A DNA stretch of 64,000 nucleotides from JBBRHQ01 sp963815645 (GTDB lineage Bacteria > Actinomycetota > Thermoleophilia > Solirubrobacterales > 70-9), in the NCBI GenBank assembly GCA_963815645.1, contig CAWFHL010000007.1, positions 1-64,000 on the forward strand, read 5' to 3'. Shown piece by piece: positions 44,515 to 53,104 of the stretch; position 1 is the first letter of the stretch; the number at the start of each line of letters is the position of its first letter. The notes under the pieces were generated by a model, which was not told the origin of the DNA, ran no database searches, and saw only the letters and a list, made by a program, of their open reading frames with translations. Made by a program: the position numbers and the translations under genes.

Positions 44515-47500
44515 CTAGCCGGGGCCCGCCGCCACCGCATCGCGGGCAGTGCGGATCAACTCGAGCTCGACGGCCTGGCGATTGGCGGACGCGACCTCCT
44601 CGGCCTCGTCGAGCAGCTCCCGCGCGCCTGGCTCACCGGCGGCGTCGCGCGCACGGGCCAGGGTGCGCAGAGCGCGAGGCATCCCGAAATTCAGGGCGCG
44701 ATCGCGGAGGACCGTGGCGCCTCGCTCGGCCCGCTCGAGGGCCTCCCGCACCCTACCGACGCCGAGCAAAGCCTCGGCGAGCATGGCTTCCCGCAATCCC
44801 TCTGCCTCGCCCCCCTTTTCCATCGCCTCACGGTAAAGGTGATCTGCGCGCTCGAGGCAGTCGAGCGCCGGTTCCGGATCGTCGCGCTCGAGGTGCACGC
44901 CACCCAGGTTGAACAGGGCCCAATGCCTTGAGAAGACATCGCCGAGTTGCTCGGTGATCTCATAGTTGCGCTTTGCCAATCCCAGGGCCGCGTCCAGCTC
45001 TCCCCGTAGGGCGATCAGGGTGGCCAGGTTCCCCCGCGTCCAGCTCTCGGTCTCCGGGTCTCCCTGCTCGTGCGCAATCGTCAGCGCTGACTCGAACAGC
45101 TCCTGTCCAGCGTCGAAGTCGCCGCGATCCCGCCGGATCATGCCCTTGGCCATCAGGCACCACGCATAGGGGCAGCCGATCACGATTCCGGCCCCGGCGC
45201 CATGGTCATCCCCCGTAAGCTCCAGCGCCTCGTCGAGAAGCTCTTCGCAGTGGTCGAAGTCGCCAGAGGTCATGTACGAGTACGAGCCCGCGGCGCGAAT
45301 AGCCACCCGCAGGGCCTCATCGCCAGACTCATCGGCGAGAGCGATCCCCTCGTCCGCGCCGGAGGTCCACTCGGCGGCGGTCACATCCAGGCCCGGACGT
45401 GCCGACTCGAGGAGCTTCAGCAGCGCCAGCGAACGCAGGTCGCCGGTCCGCGTCGCGATCTCCCGTGCCTCATCGGCCAATGTCTCGACGCGGTACTCCT
45501 CCATCCCTAGCCGCCAGGCGTAGTCGAGCTGGAGCAGCCGTGAGGTGACGCCGAGCGCCGAGGTCTCGTCGTCCTCGGGCAGCTCGGAGGCCAGTTCGGA
45601 GACCTTCGTCCAGAGGCGGAGGGCGTCCTGAGGATGAGAATACCCCGCCCAATGGGCGGCGCGGGCGTTCCAGCGCGCAGCCTCGAGAAGCTCGCCGCCC
45701 TCCTCGAGGTGGTGGGCGATCAGCGCGGCCAGCTCGTCGTGGCGCTCAGGGTTGAGCTCGATCATCGCCCCGGCCGTGGCGGCGTGGGCGGCGGCACGGC
45801 GCTCGCCTAGCTGGGACCCGTAAGCGACTTCTCGGGTGAGCGGGTGGCTGAAGGCGAGCAACCGCTCCGGGTAGATCTCGGCCTCGTAGAGGAACCCGCC
45901 CGCGATCAGCTCCTTCAGTCCCGCCGCGAGCGCATCCTCGTCCAGGCCGGCGACCCGGCGCAGGGCCGGCTCAGGGACCTCGTTGCCGATCACCGCCGCC
46001 GCCTGGAGGAGTGCCTTGGCGGCCGCCAGGCGGTCGATTCGCGCAGCGAGGATCACCTGCACGGTTGCGGGGACCTTGGTCTGGCCGATGGGCCGTGTGA
46101 GTTGGTAGGCGCCGCGCCCGCCCTCCAGGTTCCCGGCCTCGACCAGCTCGCGAACGACCTCCTCGATGAAGAACGGGTTGCCGCCGGTGCGCTCGTGGAT
46201 CAGCTCGGCGAGTCCATCCAAAGACCGGTCGTTGCCGGCGAGGTCGGCCAGCAATTCCTCGGTCGAATCGAGCCCGAGCGGAGCCAGCGATAAGCGGCGG
46301 TAGATCGGCGAGTCGTACCAGTCGGCCTGGTATTCGGGCCGGAAGTTCAGCACCGCCAGCGTCGGCGTCCCCTCCATCGCCGACACCGTCTCCGCCAGGA
46401 ACTCTTCGCTGCCCTCATCCATCCAGTGCAGGTCCTCAATCAGGTTGACCACCACATCAGTTCGACCGGGGGCCCGATACAGGCGCCTGATCACTCCCCG
46501 AAGCAGGCGCTGCCTCGCCTCGGCACTCACCTGTGGCGACGGGCGCTGGGGATCGGGAACGGCGAGGAAGTCGAAAATGAGCGGCAGATCGTCGGAGAAT
46601 TCCGGGTCGAGGAGCAGTAGCCGCCCGGCGATCTTTTCCCGGGCCACACGCTCGGAGTCGCGCTCCTCGATCCCGAAATAGCCGCGGAGCATCTGGAGCA
46701 CCGGCATGAATGGGATCGCTTCGCCGTGGGCCTGGGCCTGCGCCTCGTAGACCTCCACCCCCCGGGCCCGGCAGCGCTCGGCGAACTCGTGGCAGATCCG
46801 GCTCTTGCCCACACCCGGCTCGGCAACAATCCCAATCACCGCGCCACGCCCCTGCTTGGCTCGCTCGAACGCCTCTTCCAGCGCGTCCATCTCCTGGGCT
46901 CGTCCAACGAAACGGGACAGCCCCCGTTCGCGAGACAGGTCGAGGCGTGAGCGCGCAGGTCCGACACCGACCAACTCGAAGACGCCGATCGGGCGGCTTG
47001 CGCCCTTCACCTCGAACTTGCCCAGGTCCTTGAGCTCGAGGTATCCCTCGGCAAGCCGCCCGGTGTGCTCGGTCAGGTAAGCCTTTCCCGGCTCGGCGAG
47101 AGCTTCCATTCGCTGTGCCAGCCCGACCGTATGCCCGACCGCCGTGTACTCCAGGGCGCGGTCTTCGCCGATGGCTCCGGCCACGACTTCGCCTGAGTTG
47201 ATGCCGATCCTGACCGAGAAGTTGAGCCCCTTCCCGCGGCGCAGCTCCGTCCGCGTACTCGGCGACAAGTTCGCCTATGTGAAGGGCGGAGAAGCAGGCT
47301 CGGGCGGCGTGGTCCTCGTGGGCAATCGGCGCACCGAATAGCGCCATGATCCCGTCGCCGGTGAACTTGTCCACCGTACCCTCGAAGCGACGGACGCCAT
47401 CAGAGAGCAGCGAAAAGAAGTGCTGCATTATCTGCTGCCACTGCTCGGGATCGACGCGCTCAGCCAGGTCCATCGAGCCCTTGACATCGGCGAAAAGGAC

Positions 47501-47749
47501 TGTCACCTGCTTTCGCTCCCCGTCTTTCTCGGGCCGGGTTGCGTTCTGGGAGCGCTCGTCCGCCGCAGGTTCCCCGTCGAGACGCACCCCGCACGAGTTG
47601 CAGAACGACTGCCCTGCCGGGTTCTCAGCTCCGCATCCCGGGCAGAGCTCCTCCAGGGCGAGGCTGGCGCCACATCCTCCGCAGAAGTGAGAGCCGGCCG
47701 GATTCGCGGCGCCGCAGGCACGACAGGGCTCCTGCGCCGTAGCGCTCAT
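44515..47749 (-). CDS. double zinc ribbon - adenylate/guanylate cyclase - AAA ATPase - TPR regulator, one frameshift
   Basis: About 1078 residues. Zinc ribbons EPCRACGAANPAGSHFCGGC and ELCPGCGAENPAGQSFCNSC; class III cyclase domain VTVLFADVKGSMDLAE and FTGDGIMALFGAPIAHEDHA (both metal Asp present), ALEYTAVGHTVGLAQRMEAL; ATPase domain SRFVGRAQEMDALEEAFERA, P-loop GIVAEPGVGKSRICHEFAER, VNLIEDLHWMDEGSEEFLAE; then TPR-like helices to the C-terminus (ALIAHHLEEGGELLEAARWN, RGDFDAGQELFESALTIAHE). One indel near 47270. Likely makes cAMP/cGMP under control of the sensor domains. ATG at 47749; 47773 also possible. Confidence 0.88.
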
Positions 47750-48233
47750 GCGAACTCCCAGCTCGAGCGCCATGCCGGCGCCGGCTCGCTCATAAAGCTG
47801 GGTGACGGCTCCACCATCCACCCCAAGCCTACGAACAGCAGACGTTTGAGGCGGCCCGCCCGGCTCACAACCACCTCTTGACACCGTAGGACGCTGCATA
47901 GCGGGGAAGTCTCCGCAACCCGACCCCGGCCAGATCCTGAAACACTGCTGCACCCCAAATTCCCCAGCTAACACCCTCGTTGCGTTGTGGTTTAAAGGGG
48001 AGGACTTGACCAGTCAGGGGCGACTGTTTGAAATCATGCCTGAGAGCGATCTGTGGGACCCTCTACGGGACCCTTTCAGCCAGCTTCGCGCAGGGGATAG
48101 TTCCGTGGGACCCATTTTGACCTCTCCATGGGACCCTCTTGGGACCCATTTGACTTCGAACGTGCGCGGGGCTATGCGGAGCTATTCGCTTGATTGACGC
48201 TTAGCCACGCTTAGCAAGGCGGGGTTCCTGTAA
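47750..48233. other. gene-free interval before the tRNA cluster
   Basis: No gene supported. Includes the promoter region of the cyclase gene and the repeat described next. Confidence 0.5.
48017..48149. repeat. tRNA-Pro 3'-end-like sequence with TGGGACC repeats, copy 2
   Basis: GGGGCGACTGTTTGAAATCA, TGCCTGAGAGCG, then five (T/C)GGGACCC repeats (48054, 48067, 48105, 48129, 48140) and TTCGCGCAGGGGAT. Ordered like copy 1 but more degenerate in the tRNA part. The intact tRNA-Pro starts about 85 bases further on. Confidence 0.6.
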
Positions 48234-48307
48234 TCGGGGCGACTGGATTTGAACCAGCGACCGCTCGGCCCCCAGCCGAGTGCGCTACCAGACTGCGCCA
48301 CGCCCCG
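48234..48307 (-). tRNA. tRNA-Pro (anticodon GGG)
   Basis: Acceptor CGGGGCG/CGCCCCG, anticodon arm CTCGG-CTGGGGG-CCGAG, T-arm CTGG-TTCAAAT-CCAG; 74 nt, no encoded CCA. Its 3' end is the probable target copied at 44.1 and 48.0 kb. Confidence 0.92.
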
Positions 48308-48365
48308 AGGAATGCCCGAGTCTAGCGGCGGTTGCGTCCGAGGCGTTTGCGAACCTATGTTCGCG

Positions 48366-48662
48366 ATGAGTGCCAAAGCGCGTCACTTAGAAGGTCTGGG
48401 GGCTGCGGCGAATTCAAGCCCGTAACAAATTTCGCTTGGCGGAGGACGGCGCGAAATCAACGAGACAACATGTGCCGACCCTGTCGCTCCGCCTATCACC
48501 GATCTCATTATCTGGCAAACAAGAGGCGCGCTATGTCGAGCAGGCGCAATCGAGAAAGAAGGAACCGGCTCAAAGTGCGAGATGGTCTGTGCCAACTGCC
48601 AGCGACGCCGCACGGCTCGGCGGCGCGGTGCTTTGCGGCTTCTCCTGAGCCGAGGGTCCTAG
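48366..48662 (+). pseudogene. phage-type zinc-ribbon HNH endonuclease with deleted core
   Basis: GGCGEFKPVTNFAWRRTARN, DNMCRPCRSAYHRSHYLANK, RRAMSSRRNRERRN is the usual N-terminal zinc ribbon and helix of small phage HNH proteins; it then jumps (with an indel near 48570) straight to LKCEMVCANCQRRRTARRRG, the normal C-terminal CxNCHRRRTA motif. The intervening about 50 residues with the HNH catalytic Asp/His are missing. Sits between tRNA genes. Confidence 0.6.
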
Positions 48663-48674
48663 CCTCTGAGTGAG

Positions 48675-48745
48675 AGCGGGCGACCGGACTCGAACCGGCA
48701 CTGAGACCTTGGAAGGGTCTTGTGCAACCGTTACACCACGCCCGC
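48675..48745 (-). tRNA. tRNA-Gly (anticodon TCC)
   Basis: Acceptor GCGGGCG/CGCCCGC, anticodon arm AGACC-CTTCCAA-GGTCT, T-arm GCCGG-TTCGAGT-CCGGT; 71 nt. Confidence 0.92.
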
Positions 48746-48808
48746 GGAGGGCAGATTATAGGTCGCAGCCCTTACCCCCGAGTGGGACGAGCTACGGCTC
48801 GTTAGCAG

Positions 48809-48880
48809 CGGGGGAGCCGGGATTCGAACCCGGATTCACGGTTTTGGAGACCGTGCGCATAGCCCTTAACTCACTCCCCC
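48809..48880 (-). tRNA. tRNA-Trp (anticodon CCA), unusual D-arm
   Basis: Acceptor GGGGGAG/CTCCCCC, anticodon arm ACGGT-CTCCAAA-ACCGT and T-arm CCGGG-TTCGAAT-CCCGG are all perfect. The D-arm AGTTAAGGGCTATGCGC pairs poorly. 72 nt. The anticodon is Trp; an indel in the D-arm is possible. Confidence 0.8.
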
Positions 48881-48959
48881 GGGGAGCGGCGGCCCATGCT
48901 ATCCAGGGGAACCCGGGTCGGCTGCGCTGTTTCAGCGCGATCAGGGCTTGGAACCATGA

Positions 48960-49043
48960 TGCGGGCGGAGGGACTCGAACCCCCACGGGCCGAAGCCCAC
49001 CAGGACCTAAACCTGGCGCGTATTCCAATTCCGCCACGCCCGC
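48960..49043 (-). tRNA. tRNA-Leu (anticodon TAG)
   Basis: Acceptor GCGGGCG/CGCCCGC; anticodon arm CCAGG-TTTAGGT-CCTGG; long variable arm (GGGCTTCGGCCC) as in class II tRNAs; 84 nt. Confidence 0.93.
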
Positions 49044-49112
49044 GTCTGCATCTGCGCGCAGTGTTGCGAAGAATCCCTGCGCGCATCGTGGGGAGATTCT
49101 ATGATCGCCGTT

Positions 49113-49646
49113 ATGGCGGTAGGAGAGGCAAGGCCGGGCTACGAGCTCTGGCGGCCCAACAGGGAGAAGCCTCAGTCGGTCACGACGAAGTTCGTGGTCG
49201 TCCTTCTCCTGCTGGTCTCGGCGGCGCTCGCCGGGATCGCGACGATCGCCGGCTGGTCGCTGCTCCAGGGCGGAGCCGCGATGGGCGTGATCTGCCTGAT
49301 CTTCTACGTCCTCCTCTACGTCCTGTTCGCGATCATGGTCGCCCGCTGGCAGCGGGGCGTGCTGCCCGTCGCCGCCGCCTGGGCGGTGCTGCTGGTCATC
49401 TTCTGCGCCATCGGCGCCAACAGCTGGTTCTCCCGCGACAAGGTCGGCTTCGACGGGGGTCTGATCCCGGTGCCTGTGATCGGACTCCTGGTCTTGATTC
49501 TGATCCCGCTCCAGATCGCCCTGATGGTGGTCGCGATGATCGCCTTCAACCAGGAGTGGCACGTCGAGGAGGAGCGCCCGATCGGCTCCGGAGAGGACTA
49601 CGGTGCCGGGGCCCCGCTCGATGACGGCGAGCCGGCGCCGGCCTGA
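49113..49646 (+). CDS. four-TM membrane protein between tRNA genes
   Basis: 177 residues from MAVGEARPGYELWRPNREKP (49101 also possible). TM segments FVVVLLLLVSAALAGIATIAG, GVICLIFYVLLYVLFAIMVAR, AAAWAVLLVIFCAIGANSWF, VPVIGLLVLILIPLQIALMV. Acidic tail EEERPIGSGEDYGAGAPLDD. Intact. No known family; DUF-type actinobacterial membrane protein. Confidence 0.65.
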   Translation: MAVGEARPGYELWRPNREKPQSVTTKFVVVLLLLVSAALAGIATIAGWSLLQGGAAMGVICLIFYVLLYVLFAIMVARWQRGVLPVAAAWAVLLVIFCAIGANSWFSRDKVGFDGGLIPVPVIGLLVLILIPLQIALMVVAMIAFNQEWHVEEERPIGSGEDYGAGAPLDDGEPAPA

Positions 49647-49683
49647 CCGCCTCCCTCTCGATCGGCGACACGGATCGAGGCAA

Positions 49684-49766
49684 TGCCGGAGGTGGGATTC
49701 GAACCCACACGCCCTTGCGAGCACGGCCTTTTGAGGGCCGCGTGTCTACCGTTCCACCACTCCGGC
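49684..49766 (-). tRNA. tRNA-Leu (anticodon CAA)
   Basis: Acceptor GCCGGAG/CTCCGGC; anticodon arm CGGCC-CTCAAAA-GGCCG; long variable arm; T-arm TGGG-TTCGAAT-CCCA; 83 nt. Confidence 0.93.
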
Positions 49767-49812
49767 CAGCACAGCAAAGACCATAGCCCGCCGCCCCGGC
49801 GATAATCCGCCC

Positions 49813-51084
49813 GTGGATGCCGCTGACCGCCTCGAGGTGATCGAGCAGCTCTGCTCCTTCGAGTGCAGGGGCCCGGGTACGGATGCCGAGCGTCGTGCCG
49901 CCAACTGGCTCGCCGAGAGGTTGAGGGGGATGGGCCGGCGAGTCGAGATCGAGCCAAGCTACGTCCATCCCCAGTACTCGCTGGCGATCGGGCTGCACGT
50001 CTCCCTGGCGATCGCGGGCAGCCTGGTGGCGTTGCTCTACCCCGCCCTCGGCTTCGCGCTGGTGCTGTTCGCGGCCCTCTCGCTCTACCTCGACCAGAGC
50101 ACCCGCCTCTACCTGCTGCGGCGGCTGCTCTTCCGCCGCGCCTCCCAGAACATCGTCTCGGCCGGCTCCAGCCCAGGTGCGCCGGCGCGCCTCGTCCTCA
50201 GCGCCCACTACGACGCGGCCAGGGGCGGCTTCGTCTTCGGCGAGAGCTCGGTCCGCCTGGCCAGGCGGCTCTCTGAGCGCTGGCGCGTCCTGCTCGGGCC
50301 GATCCGCCTGATCTTCTGGGCCGGCGTCGTCCCCCTGTTGCTGATCTCCGGCCTGAGGATGGCGGGACTCGACGGCGCCTGGCTCTCGATCCTGCAGCTG
50401 GTGGTGATCGCGTTGATGCTGGTCGCTCTCGTGCTGCTGATCGACATCGCCCTCTCCGAAGTCGTTCCGGGCGCCTGCGACAACGCCTCCGCGGTGGCCG
50501 CCGTGCTCTCGGTGGCCGAGCGCCTCGACGCGGAGCCACCGGCCAACCTCGACGTCTGGGTGATCCTCCCCGGCGCCGAGGAGTGCAACGCCGAGGGCAT
50601 GGCCTATTTCATGCGGGCGCACCGGGCGGAGATCGACCGCGAGCGGACCTACTTCGTCAACCTCGACTCCGTCTCCTACGGGGACGTCCACTACCAGCGC
50701 AGCGAGGGGGCGATCGTCAACCGGGCGATGGACCGCCGCCTGGTCGAGCTCTGCGAGTCGATCGCCGCGGCGCAGCCCACGGGCGAGGATGGTGAGGCCG
50801 GGCACGCCGCCCGCCCGATCCGCCACTCCTTCCACACCGACGCGCTGCCGGCCGTCGTCCGCGGCTTTCGCGCGATCTCGATCGTCGGAGCCGAGGACGG
50901 CGTAGGCCCTCCCTACTACCACACCCCCGGGGACACGCCGGAGAAGGTCGACGAAGGGGCGCTGGCCCGCTCGGTGGAGTTCACGCTCGAGCTGGTGCGG
51001 GCGATCGACCTCGATGTCGCGCGCGCCGCGGCAGACGGCGACGGGACCCGGTCCGAACCCGCGCCCTCCGCCCATCGGGTATAA
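49813..51084 (+). CDS. membrane M28-family metallopeptidase
   Basis: 423 residues, intact. Two TM blocks: IGLHVSLAIAGSLVALLYPA onward and LIFWAGVVPLLLISGL... with LQLVVIALMLVALVLLIDIA. Zinc ligands: LVLSAHYDAARGG (H-x-D), VPGACDNASAVAAVLSVAER (bridging Asp), ILPGAEECNAEGMAYFM (Glu-Glu), FVNLDSVSYG (Asp), PPYYHTPGDTPEKVDEGALA (His). Predicted aminopeptidase at the membrane. GTG start at 49813. Its end overlaps no gene; the ligase downstream starts 8 bases later. Confidence 0.82.
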   Translation: MDAADRLEVIEQLCSFECRGPGTDAERRAANWLAERLRGMGRRVEIEPSYVHPQYSLAIGLHVSLAIAGSLVALLYPALGFALVLFAALSLYLDQSTRLYLLRRLLFRRASQNIVSAGSSPGAPARLVLSAHYDAARGGFVFGESSVRLARRLSERWRVLLGPIRLIFWAGVVPLLLISGLRMAGLDGAWLSILQLVVIALMLVALVLLIDIALSEVVPGACDNASAVAAVLSVAERLDAEPPANLDVWVILPGAEECNAEGMAYFMRAHRAEIDRERTYFVNLDSVSYGDVHYQRSEGAIVNRAMDRRLVELCESIAAAQPTGEDGEAGHAARPIRHSFHTDALPAVVRGFRAISIVGAEDGVGPPYYHTPGDTPEKVDEGALARSVEFTLELVRAIDLDVARAAADGDGTRSEPAPSAHRV

Positions 51085-51091
51085 GCCGACC

Positions 51092-53104
51092 GTGGACGCC
51101 GACGCGGAGGACGGCCGGGGAGAACTGCTCTGGGAGCCATCGGCCGAGATGGTCGAGCACTCCCGGATGAACGAGTACCAGCGCTGGCTCGCCGCCGAGC
51201 GCGGACTGCGCTTCGACGACTACGGCTCGCTCTGGGAATGGTCGGTGTCCGAGCTCGAGGCCTTCTGGGGCTCGATCTGGGACTTCTTCGAGGTGATCTC
51301 CGACGTCCCCCCCGCCGGTGCGCTGGGCGCCCGGAAGATGCCCGGCACCGAGTGGTTCCCGGGGACCCGCGTCAACTACGCCGAGCACGCCTTCCGCAAC
51401 CGCGATCCAGCCGAGACCGCAATACTGCACGTCTCCGAGCTGCGCCTGCTGAGCGAGCTCAGCTGGGGGGAGTTGCGCTCCCAGGTCGCCGCGGCCGCCG
51501 CCGGGCTGCGCTCGCTCGGGGTGGAGGCCGGGGACCGGGTGGTCGCCTACCTCCCGAATCTGCCCGAGGCGATCGTCGGCTTCCTCGCCAGCGCCTCGAT
51601 CGGAGCGGTCTGGTCCTCCTGCTCGCCCGATTTCGGCCCCTCCAGCGTGGTCGATCGCTTCGCCCAGATCGAGCCGAAGGTGCTGCTCGCTGTGGACGGC
51701 TACCGCTACGGCGGCAAGGACTTCGACCGCAGCGAGTTGCTCGCCGGCCTTCAGGCGGAGATCCCGAGCCTCGAGCGAACGGTCGTCCTGCCTTACCTCT
51801 CACCTGACCCGGACCTCTCCGCACTGCGGGAGGCGAACAGCTGGACGGAGCTGCTAGCCGCCGGCGCGGGCGCCGAGCTCTCCTTCGAGCGGCTGCCCTT
51901 CTCCGACCCCCTCTGGGTTCTGTACTCCTCCGGGACGACAGGACTGCCGAAGGCGATCGTCCAGAGCCAGGGCGGAATCCTCCTCGAGCACCTGAAGAAG
52001 CTCCACCTCCACGCTGACCTGCATCGCGGCGATCGCCTCTTCTGGTTCACGACCACCGGGTGGATGATGTGGAACTTCCTCGTCTCGGGGCTCCTGACCG
52101 AGGCGGCGATCGTGCTCTACGACGGCAATCCGGGACAGCCCGACATGGGCGTCCTCTGGGACCTCGCCGAGGACGCCGGAGTCACCTGCTTCGGCACCAG
52201 CGCCTCCTACATCTCCGCCTGCATGAAGGAGGGCCTCGAGCCGGGTGAGGGCCGCGATCTCTCCCGGCTCGGCGCGATCGGCTCCACCGGCTCGCCACTC
52301 TCGCCCGAGGGGTTTGACTGGATCTACGAGCACGTCGGACCGGACACCTGGCTGTTCTCGACCAGCGGGGGGACCGACCTCTGCACCGCTTTCGTCGGCG
52401 GCGTCGCCACCCTGCCGGTCTACCGGGGCGAGCTGCAGGCGCGGGCCCTCGGCGCCGCGGTCGAGGCCTGGGACGAGCAGGGCCGGCCGTTGATCGGCGA
52501 GGTGGGAGAGCTGGTTGTAACCAAGCCGATGCCCTCGATGCCCGTCTACCTCTGGGGCGATGAGGACGGGAGCCGCTACCTCGCCGCCTACTTCGACCAC
52601 TACCCCGGGATCTGGCGCCACGGCGACTGGATCGAGATCACCTCCCGCGGCACCGCGATCATCTACGGCCGCTCGGACTCGACCATCAACCGATCCGGGG
52701 TACGGATGGGGACGAGCGAGATCTACCGGGCGGTGCAGGCGGTGCCGGAGATCGTCGACGCCCTGGTCGTCGACCTGCCACGGAAGGGGACCGAGGGCTG
52801 GATGCCCCTGTTCGTGGTGCTCCGCGAGGGGGCCGACCTCGATCCGGACCTGGAGCGCGAGATCGCCACCCGGATCCGGGAGCGCTGCTCCCCCCGCCAT
52901 GTCCCCGACCAGGTGTTCGAGGTAAAGGAGGTGCCGCGCACGCTGAGCGGCAAGGTGCTCGAGGTCCCGGTGAAGCGAATCCTCATGGGGACGCCGGCCG
53001 AGCGGGCGGCGAGCCGCGACTCGCTCGCCAACCCCGACTCGCTCGACTACTTCACGACGCTTGCCGGGCGGCTCCGGCAGGAGGCAGGCTCAGGCGGCGG
53101 CTGA
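51092..53104 (+). CDS. acetoacetyl-CoA synthetase
   Basis: ANL-superfamily ligase activating acetoacetate with ATP and CoA. GTG start at 51092 (VDADAEDGRGELLWEPSAEM). Adenylation P-loop LWVLYSSGTTGLPKAIVQSQ; core FWFTTTGWMMWNFLVSGLLT; GSTGSPLSPEGFDWIYEHVG; ADP/hinge region WRHGDWIEITSRGTAIIYGR; C-terminal catalytic Lys in RTLSGKVLEVPVKRIL. 670 residues, normal length, intact. With HMG-CoA lyase and hydroxyacyl-CoA dehydrogenase nearby it suits ketone-body/leucine breakdown. Overlaps the convergent GGDEF gene by 53 bases. Confidence 0.9.
   Translation: MDADAEDGRGELLWEPSAEMVEHSRMNEYQRWLAAERGLRFDDYGSLWEWSVSELEAFWGSIWDFFEVISDVPPAGALGARKMPGTEWFPGTRVNYAEHAFRNRDPAETAILHVSELRLLSELSWGELRSQVAAAAAGLRSLGVEAGDRVVAYLPNLPEAIVGFLASASIGAVWSSCSPDFGPSSVVDRFAQIEPKVLLAVDGYRYGGKDFDRSELLAGLQAEIPSLERTVVLPYLSPDPDLSALREANSWTELLAAGAGAELSFERLPFSDPLWVLYSSGTTGLPKAIVQSQGGILLEHLKKLHLHADLHRGDRLFWFTTTGWMMWNFLVSGLLTEAAIVLYDGNPGQPDMGVLWDLAEDAGVTCFGTSASYISACMKEGLEPGEGRDLSRLGAIGSTGSPLSPEGFDWIYEHVGPDTWLFSTSGGTDLCTAFVGGVATLPVYRGELQARALGAAVEAWDEQGRPLIGEVGELVVTKPMPSMPVYLWGDEDGSRYLAAYFDHYPGIWRHGDWIEITSRGTAIIYGRSDSTINRSGVRMGTSEIYRAVQAVPEIVDALVVDLPRKGTEGWMPLFVVLREGADLDPDLEREIATRIRERCSPRHVPDQVFEVKEVPRTLSGKVLEVPVKRILMGTPAERAASRDSLANPDSLDYFTTLAGRLRQEAGSGGG

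Noticed and set aside
44385..44912. Plus-strand frames at the 3' end of the cyclase gene
   Set aside because: Antisense to well-supported TPR coding sequence.
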